Shown piece after piece: positions 58,707 to 64,000 of a DNA stretch of 64,000 bases. The translations under genes were made by a program, and so were the position numbers. Positions within the stretch are counted from its first letter, which is position 1, and each line of letters opens with the position of its first letter. The notes beneath the pieces are model-generated. The model saw nothing but the letters and a program-made list of their open reading frames with translations, did no database searches and was not told the DNA's origin. Source of the stretch: Halopenitus persicus (GTDB taxonomy: Archaea; Halobacteriota; Halobacteria; Halobacteriales; Haloferacaceae); assembly GCF_002355635.1 (NCBI RefSeq), contig NZ_AP017558.1, positions 2,790,001 through 2,854,000 on the forward strand. Reading direction: 5' to 3'.

Positions 58707-59645
58707 ATGAGTGCAACGGAGGTCTCGCGGACGAAGGCGTGGGTCCTCGCCGCGCGGCCGCAGACGCTGCCGGTGGCGGCCGCGCCGGTGCTCGTCGGGG
58801 TCGGCCTGGCCATCCACGACGGCGTCTTCGCGCCGCTGCCGGCGTTGGCCGCGTTCGTCGGGGGCGCACTGATCCAGATCGGCACGAACTTCGCGAACGA
58901 CTACTACGACGCCCTCCAGGGAGCCGACACCGCCGACCGGGAGGGGTTCACCCGGGTGACCGCATCGGGGATCATCGAGCCGCCGGCGGTCAAGCGGGCG
59001 ATGTGGATCACGTTCGCGCTGGCGATCCTCGTGGGGCTCTATCTCGTCTCCGTCGGCGGCGTCGCGATCCTTCTGGTCGGGCTCGCCTCGATCGCCGCCG
59101 GGATCGCCTACACCGGCGGCCCGTATCCGCTGGGGTACCACGGGCTGGGAGACCTCTTCGTCTTCGTCTTCTTCGGGGTCGTCGCCGTGACGGGGACCTA
59201 CTACGTCCAGGCCGCGGCGCTGGTCGCGTCGGCGTTCCCGACCGAACTCGTCGCCGCGGGCCTGTCGGTCGACGCCCTGATCGCGAGCCTGCCGATCGCC
59301 GCCATCGCGACGAACGTCCTCGTGGTCAACAACGTCCGGGACCGCGAGGAGGACGTCCGAACCGGCAAGCGGACGCTCGCGGTGCGGTTCGGCTATCGCT
59401 TCTCACGCCTGCAGTTCGTCGCGCTGACCGCGCTCGCGTACGTCGTCCCCGTCTGGTTCGCGGTCGGACCGACCGGATACGGTCTCGCGGCCCTCGCCCC
59501 GCTGGCCACCCTGCCGCGTGCCGCGTCGATCGTGGACACGATCCGCACCGAGACGTCCGGCGAGGCGCTCAACCCCGCCCTCGAGCGGACCGGCAAGTGG
59601 CTCGCAGCCTACGCCGCCCTGTTCGGGCTCGGGCTGGCGGTGTGA
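58707..59645 (+). CDS. menA: 1,4-dihydroxy-2-naphthoate polyprenyltransferase
   Basis: A 312-residue UbiA-family prenyltransferase with about nine TM helices. The first Asp-rich motif is GTNFANDYYDALQGADTADR and the second NNVRDREEDVRTGKRTLAVR; ASIAAGIAYTGGPYPLGYHG lies between them. It attaches the isoprenoid tail in menaquinone synthesis. The ATG at 58707 is preferred to an in-frame upstream ATG at 58668. It is 66 nt downstream of menB and 16 nt before menC. Confidence 0.92.
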   Translation: MSATEVSRTKAWVLAARPQTLPVAAAPVLVGVGLAIHDGVFAPLPALAAFVGGALIQIGTNFANDYYDALQGADTADREGFTRVTASGIIEPPAVKRAMWITFALAILVGLYLVSVGGVAILLVGLASIAAGIAYTGGPYPLGYHGLGDLFVFVFFGVVAVTGTYYVQAAALVASAFPTELVAAGLSVDALIASLPIAAIATNVLVVNNVRDREEDVRTGKRTLAVRFGYRFSRLQFVALTALAYVVPVWFAVGPTGYGLAALAPLATLPRAASIVDTIRTETSGEALNPALERTGKWLAAYAALFGLGLAV

Positions 59646-59661
59646 CCGGGAGGAACCACGG

Positions 59662-60744
59662 ATGCGCCTGACCGCCGTCTCGCTCGAACTCGACAGCCCG
59701 CTGCGGACCGCCAGCGCCGAGATCCTCGAGCGGGAGGGCTGGCTCGTCGGCCTCGAGCCTGACGCCGACGACGTCCCCGCCCGCGGCGTCGGCGAGGCGA
59801 TGCCGCTGCCCGGCTGGACCGAATCGGCCGCGACGTGTGAGGCCGCGCTGACGACCGCGGACGACGACGGCTTCGACGCCGGGAGCGGCGCCGCATCCGA
59901 CGCTCGGATCCCGGACGCGGACACCCCCGCCGCACGCCACGGAGTCACGCTGGCGCGGGCGGACGCGATCGCCCGTGCCGACGACCGACGACTGACCGAC
60001 CACCTCGCCGAATCGGTCGGGTTCCCGGCGCCGTCCCCGGCGACGAGCGTGCCGGTCAACGCCACCGTGGGTGAGGGCTCGACGGCGGCGGCCACGCGAG
60101 CGGCCAGCCGAGCGGTCGAGGACGGCTACGAGGCATTGAAGCTGAAGGCCGGGTCGCGACCGCTCGCGGACGACCTGGACCGGGTGCGGGCGGTCCGTCG
60201 CGAGGTCGGTCCCGCCGTCGAGATCCGGGTCGACGCCAACGGCGCCTGGGATCGCGGAACTGCTCGGCGAGCGCTCGACGCGATGGCCGACATCGGCGTG
60301 AGTTACGTCGAACAGCCGCTTCCGGCGAGCGACCTGAAGGGGCACGTCGATCTCCGGAACGAGCTCCCGATCGACGTGGCGCTCGACGAGTCCGTCCGCG
60401 AGTTCGGCGTCGATCGGGTCCTGGAGTCCGGCGCCGCGGACGTGATCATTTATAAGCCGATGGTCTTGGGCGGCGTCGACCGAACGGTCGAGGCGGCTCG
60501 ACGGGCCCGGGACGCGGGCGTCGAGCCGATCGTCACGACGACGATCGACGGCGCGGTCGCGCGCACCGCTGCGGTGCATGCGGCGGCCGCGATCCCCGAG
60601 GTTCGTCCCTGTGGACTGGCGACCGGGTCGCTGCTTCGGACCGACCTCGTCGCCGACCCCGCGCCGGTCGAGCGCGGAGCGATCGACGTCCCCGAGGGAC
60701 CGGGGATCGCCGGCGACGCGTTCGACGACCGCGTGTTCGAGTGA
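59662..60744 (+). CDS. menC: O-succinylbenzoate synthase (enolase superfamily)
   Basis: A 360-residue enolase-superfamily enzyme that dehydrates SHCHC to O-succinylbenzoate. The catalytic Lys is in GYEALKLKAGSRPLADD (KxK). Metal ligands are in IRVDANGAWDRGTARRALDA (Asp), SYVEQPLPASDLKGHVDL (Glu) and DVALDESVREFGVD (Asp). A second Lys is in IIYKPMVLGGVDRTVE. An Ala/Asp-rich insertion lies at about residues 65-95. It is the third gene of the men cluster. Confidence 0.9.
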   Translation: MRLTAVSLELDSPLRTASAEILEREGWLVGLEPDADDVPARGVGEAMPLPGWTESAATCEAALTTADDDGFDAGSGAASDARIPDADTPAARHGVTLARADAIARADDRRLTDHLAESVGFPAPSPATSVPVNATVGEGSTAAATRAASRAVEDGYEALKLKAGSRPLADDLDRVRAVRREVGPAVEIRVDANGAWDRGTARRALDAMADIGVSYVEQPLPASDLKGHVDLRNELPIDVALDESVREFGVDRVLESGAADVIIYKPMVLGGVDRTVEAARRARDAGVEPIVTTTIDGAVARTAAVHAAAAIPEVRPCGLATGSLLRTDLVADPAPVERGAIDVPEGPGIAGDAFDDRVFE

Positions 60745-60794
60745 CGGACGTCGGCGGGGCAACCTAAAAGTCGCTCGCCCACGAATCACGGGGT

Positions 60795-60929
60795 ATGGTC
60801 ACGACTACCGAACGGGACGGCGCGACGTGGTTCGCGTGCGAGGTGTGCGGAATGCTCTTCGACGACCGCGAGGACGCGACCCAGCACGAACGGTCCTGTG
60901 AGGGGGAGGATCCGACGTATCTGCAGTAG
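60795..60929 (+). CDS. Small zinc-finger protein
   Basis: A 44-residue protein. WFACEVCGMLFDDREDATQH with ERSC forms a C-x2-C-x12-H-x3-C knuckle that could bind zinc. It resembles short haloarchaeal single-finger proteins; a possible family is DUF7128, from memory. A TATA-like CCTAAAAG lies about 30 nt upstream. It follows menC by 50 nt. Confidence 0.75.
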   Translation: MVTTTERDGATWFACEVCGMLFDDREDATQHERSCEGEDPTYLQ

Positions 60930-60951
60930 CCGGGTCGGAACGACCACGGTT

Positions 60952-61021
60952 CGCCGGCGATCGACCGACCCCGCCGGCGATCGACTGACCCCGCCGGCGA
61001 TCGACCGACCCCGCCGGCGTC
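60952..61021 (+). repeat. 20-bp intergenic tandem repeat
   Basis: CGCCGGCGATCGACCGACCC and single-base variants occur in tandem with an exact 20-bp period, 3.5 units (60952, 60972, 60992, partial 61012). It is non-coding, between the zinc-finger gene and IS630 copy 2. Confidence 0.92.
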
Positions 61022-61149
61022 GAGTGAGTGTCTGCACCTGCCGACGCCCCGCCAACTTATATGTCGTGTGGTGTCGTACCATTGGACGAACCGTGAGCGA
61101 CCTATAGTAATCGTTAGAACTTTCCGCTCAAAGGTTGTTACTATACTCA

Positions 61150-61674
61150 ATGGATCATCTCGACGAGATCTCCGTCGAAGAACTCCAAGACGCCCTCAAC
61201 AATATTGACGGAAACAAGCCGATTCAACGGTTGTTAGCGGCGATCGCGTACAAAAACGGTGTGACGCAGACCGAACTTGCAGAGTGGCATGACACCGGGC
61301 GAAGAACGATCTACAGCTGGTTGATGCGACTTGATACAGACGAACCGCTTGAGCAAGCTGTTTCCGATGCTCATCGATCTGGGAGAAAACGAAAGCTCTC
61401 AGAATCACAGCAAAAAGAGTTCGAACGAACTGTTTATGAACCACCCGAGGAAGTCGGGATCGACGCGCCGGCGTGGACACCGGCGCTCGTCCAAGATTTT
61501 CTCGAAGAAACCTACGGCGTTGAGTACTCTGCCCCGAGTTGTCGGCGGTTACTGAAAGAAGCTGGACTCAGCTATCAAAAACCTCGACGTACAGCCGCTG
61601 AATCTGAGGAATCCGACCAAGACGAGTTCTACGACGAGATCAAAAAAAGCGGCGGGAAATGGACGCCACAGTAG
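61150..61674 (+). CDS. IS630 transposase, OrfA
   Basis: A 174-residue HTH half of the transposase with AYKNGVTQTELAEWHDTGRR and CRRLLKEAGLSYQKPRR, ending in KWTPQ after the A7 run. It is diverged from copy 1 (for example SDAHRSGRKRKLSESQQKEF versus TDAHRSGRKRKLSETQQEEF). Confidence 0.8.
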   Translation: MDHLDEISVEELQDALNNIDGNKPIQRLLAAIAYKNGVTQTELAEWHDTGRRTIYSWLMRLDTDEPLEQAVSDAHRSGRKRKLSESQQKEFERTVYEPPEEVGIDAPAWTPALVQDFLEETYGVEYSAPSCRRLLKEAGLSYQKPRRTAAESEESDQDEFYDEIKKSGGKWTPQ

Positions 61675-62150
61675 TGTGTATCGATCAAACCAAGAAATCA
61701 GTCCAGGTCGAGCCGCGTGCCGCGTGATTTCCGCGTGGCACGCGGCCCTCCGTCGAATTGTCCGGGTAGCGGGACTGGACGTGCTTGCTCGGCGCGATCA
61801 CCGAGGATGGTGATCGGTTCTTCTCCCGATGTACAGAGTACATCACCGCAGATCACGCAAAACATTTCATTTTAGCACTCTGTGAAGAATTTGAAGATGA
61901 TCTGATTATCGTTCTCGATGGTGCACCGTATTTCCAGGCGTCGGCCGTCACGGAGCTGGCGGCCCGTGACGACCTCGCCTTCGTGACGCTTCCCCCGTAC
62001 TCACCGGAGTTGAACCCAGTCGAGGAATGCTGGAGACAGCTCCAAGCAGCCCTCAGCAACCGGTTCTTTGACTCACTCGACGAACTGACAACAGCGATCG
62101 ACACCGCTCTTGATCAGATCTCGATCCCAAATGTGAGTAACTATTTCTAG
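61659..62150 (+). pseudogene. IS630 transposase, OrfB, two in-frame stops
   Basis: The frame MDATVVCIDQTKKSVQVEPR is cut by TGA at codon 23 (61725-61727, likely from TGG) and by TAG at codon 37 (61767-61769). The DDE part afterwards is intact: VLDGAPYFQ and SPELNPVEECWRQL. Codon 37 is also a stop (TAA) in copy 1. Confidence 0.8.
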
Positions 62151-63664
62151 TGACTACTATACGTCCACCGACGACCGACGAGATCGAACGCTACGCCGCA
62201 GCCCACCACATGGACCTCTCCGAGGAGGAGGTCGAGGAGTTGGCGGCCGTCATTCCGGACCTGCTCGGCGCCTACGAGCGGCTCGACGAGCTGTCCGCCT
62301 CGAAGCCGCCGGTCCGATATCCCGACCGGGAGCAAGGGTCGGAGCCGACCGCCGACGAGGATCCACTGAACGCGGTCATTCGGACGTGTACCGTCGAGGG
62401 ATCGGACTCGGGGGTCCTGGAGGGGTACGACGTCGGGCTGAAGGACAACGTCTCGCTGGCCGGCGTCGAGATGACCTTCGGCTCGGACGTGATTCCGGGC
62501 TACGTGCCGGAGATCGACGCGACGATCGTCACCCGGATGCTCGACGAGGGCGCCCGGATCACGAGCAAGTTGAACATGGAGAACCTCGCGTTCTCCGGCA
62601 GCGGCGAGATGTCCGCGTACGGCCACGCGTTGAACCCCCACGACCGGGACCACCTCGCCGGCGGCTCCTCGAGCGGCTCCACGGCCGCGGTCGCGGACGG
62701 CACCGTCGACGTCTCGATCGGCGGCGACCAGGCCGGATCGATCCGCATCCCGGCCGCCTGGTGCGGCGTCGTCGGCCACAAGCCGACCCACGGGCTCGTC
62801 CCGTACACCGGGATCCTCGGGCTCGGCTGCTCGTTCGACCACACCGGGCCGCTCGCCCGGACCGTCCGCGATTGCGCGCGCGTCCTCGAGGCCATCGCCG
62901 GAAAGGACCCGCTCGATCCCCGACAGGGAGCCGTGCCGACGCAGTCGTACGCCGACGCCGTCGCGTCCGACCCGGACCCGGCGGACCTCACCGTCGGCGT
63001 GCTCGAGGAAGGGTTCGGCCACGAGCAAAGCGAGTCGGGCGTCGACGGGACGGTCGAGGCAGCGCTCGACGACCTCGCGGACGCTGGCGCGACCGTCACC
63101 GAGGTCTCGGTGCCGATGCATCTGGACGGGCTTCCGATCTGGAACGGGATCGCCAACGAGGGCACGACTGCGACGATCAACGGCGAGGGAATCGGCCACT
63201 TCGGGAACGGCTACTACGACGCCGACCTGATGGCGGCCTTCGCCGAGGCCCGTCGGGAGAACGCGGACCGGTATCCGCCGACGATCAAGCTGGTCGCCAC
63301 GCTCGGGGAGTACCTCGCCGAGGAGTACCACAGCCACTACTACGCGAAGGCGCAAAACCTCTCGTTGGACCTGGCGGACGCCTACGACGAGACGCTGGCG
63401 GACGTGGACGTCCTCGCGATGCCGACGACGCCCCAGACGGCCCACGAGCGCATTCCCGAGCCCAGCCGGCTCCAGATCCTCGAACGCGCGGTGAACATGC
63501 TCCCGAACACCGCGCCGTTCGACGTGACCGGCCATCCGGCGATCTCGGTTCCCGCGGGCACCAGCGAGGGTCTGCCGGTCGGGTTGATGTTCGTCGGCGA
63601 GCGCTTCGACGACGCGACCGTCCTGCAGGCCGGGCGGCTCCTGGAGCACCGCGTGGAGGTCTGA
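62150..63664 (+). CDS. Amidase, start formed by the IS630 end
   Basis: A 504-residue amidase-signature enzyme. The catalytic Lys is in YDVGLKDNVSLAGVEM. The cis-Ser region is HLAGGSSSGSTAAVAD and the nucleophile Ser is in IGGDQAGSIRIPAAWCG. The C-terminal APFDVTGHPAISVPAGTSEG is normal. The frame begins GTG-ACT-ACT-ATA, which are the last bases of the IS630 right end, and the GTG overlaps the OrfB stop (TAGTG). The native start and promoter seem to be lost. Translation from GTG 62150 or from Met 62211 (MDLSEEE) is possible. The substrate (an amide or nitrile-derived acid amide) is unknown. Confidence 0.85.
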   Translation: MTTIRPPTTDEIERYAAAHHMDLSEEEVEELAAVIPDLLGAYERLDELSASKPPVRYPDREQGSEPTADEDPLNAVIRTCTVEGSDSGVLEGYDVGLKDNVSLAGVEMTFGSDVIPGYVPEIDATIVTRMLDEGARITSKLNMENLAFSGSGEMSAYGHALNPHDRDHLAGGSSSGSTAAVADGTVDVSIGGDQAGSIRIPAAWCGVVGHKPTHGLVPYTGILGLGCSFDHTGPLARTVRDCARVLEAIAGKDPLDPRQGAVPTQSYADAVASDPDPADLTVGVLEEGFGHEQSESGVDGTVEAALDDLADAGATVTEVSVPMHLDGLPIWNGIANEGTTATINGEGIGHFGNGYYDADLMAAFAEARRENADRYPPTIKLVATLGEYLAEEYHSHYYAKAQNLSLDLADAYDETLADVDVLAMPTTPQTAHERIPEPSRLQILERAVNMLPNTAPFDVTGHPAISVPAGTSEGLPVGLMFVGERFDDATVLQAGRLLEHRVEV

Positions 63665-63807
63665 TACCTCCCGGGTGACCCCGTCGGACGTCAAGCACCG
63701 TCACGACGTCAATCAGGCGTCACGTCCGCCCTTGCTGACGATCGGCACGGGAGCGGACGGAGACCACCCCGTCAACATTTATTACTCGATGGGCGCCTCT
63801 TTCGGTC

Positions 63808-64000
63808 GTGTCATTTCCCCGGGCCAAACCGATCGACGCCCTTTATGAAGACGTCGCGAGCTACGACCTCGTCGTGGTACCGGATGCGCCGTTGGCCGGT
63901 GCGTTGAACCGCCGCATTGACCGGCCACGATTGGGATCGTTCGCGACCACGCCCCGTCGCCTCGCGGCGGGACGTCGCGAAGAAGCCGAGGACCGGATTG
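63808..64000 (+). CDS. Hypothetical protein, N-terminal fragment
   Basis: The GTG-initiated frame gives MSFPRAKPIDALYEDVASYD, LVVVPDAPLAGALNRRIDRP and a basic stretch (GSFATTPRRLAAGRREEAE). TATA-like ATTTATTA lies about 28 nt upstream, fitting a leaderless GTG start. The sequence recalls the first part of haloarchaeal nuclease- or helicase-linked proteins, but I do not assign it. The gene runs off the window. Confidence 0.6.
   Translation, partial: MSFPRAKPIDALYEDVASYDLVVVPDAPLAGALNRRIDRPRLGSFATTPRRLAAGRREEAEDRI

Larger units (their letters stand above)
61103..62161 (+). mobile_element. IS630-family element, copy 2 (decayed)
   Basis: The left end TATAGTAATCGTTAGAA and right end TTTCTAGTGACTACTATA are 14/17 matching inverted repeats, each flanked by TA. 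It contains orfA (61150-61674) and orfB (61659-62150) with an A7 run at 61642-61648. The 5' half differs strongly from copy 1, while the last 240 bp are about 94% identical. It is inserted exactly at the 5' end of the amidase gene. Confidence 0.85.

Noticed and set aside
60952-61021. CRISPR-like interpretation of the 20-bp array
   Set aside because: There is no spacer sequence between units and the period is constant, so it is a minisatellite.

Overview
The window is chromosomal DNA of an extremely halophilic archaeon, most likely a Halorubrum-like haloarchaeon. The support is high GC, strongly acidic proteins, many leaderless genes with a TATA-like box about 25-30 nt before the start codon, Tat-type export signals, a PGF-CTERM surface protein, a HalX response regulator, bacterio-opsin-activator-type regulators, a haloarchaeal RPA operon, and an intron-containing tRNA-Trp. 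The species assignment is inference.

Layout. 0-6 kb: start of a Tat lipoprotein, a CoA-binding protein, one member of a small winged-helix paralogue pair, a PGF-CTERM surface protein divergent from a type IV pilin, and an HxlR regulator divergent from an SDR/DoxX pair. 6-10 kb: transposon debris, then a metal-related operon (multicopper oxidase, a ZIP transporter with an extracytoplasmic domain, halocyanin-like cupredoxin) with two DtxR/SirR-like palindromes at its promoter. 9.7-16 kb is an accessory island of lower GC. It holds an intact lone tnpB, TnpB fragments, several solo IS right-end hairpins, a truncated HTH-10 gene, a DUF7344-like regulator, a decayed IS630-family element and an AAA/DUF234 ATPase.

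16.5-61 kb is mostly core genome. It carries tRNA-Trp with a C/D-like intron, guaB, a HalX regulator, mscS with a YhbY-like gene, an RNase P subunit, cold-shock protein, phosphohexomutase and acylphosphatase. A repair block follows (rpa1-rpap-rpe-lhr, and an XPD-like helicase). Cofactor genes are arfC, nnr-moaC and, nearby, a molybdopterin formate dehydrogenase. Transport and regulation genes include PiT, NCS2 and a PhoU-type regulator. Others are hflX, a CBS-ParB protein, phosphoesterases, an NAD-kinase-like protein and the menaquinone cluster menB-menA-menC.

61.1-62.2 kb is a second decayed IS630 copy. It abuts an amidase gene and appears to have replaced its native start. The window ends inside an unrecognised gene.

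Themes that cut across genes: (i) solo right ends of IS200/IS605-type elements are scattered, and one supplies the stop codon of a core gene; (ii) short tandem duplications with 15-33 bp units are frequent, inside genes in frame and between genes; (iii) two divergent gene pairs share a single perfectly palindromic TATA box; (iv) a 22-bp tandem array of TATA-like boxes lies upstream of the PhoU-type gene.
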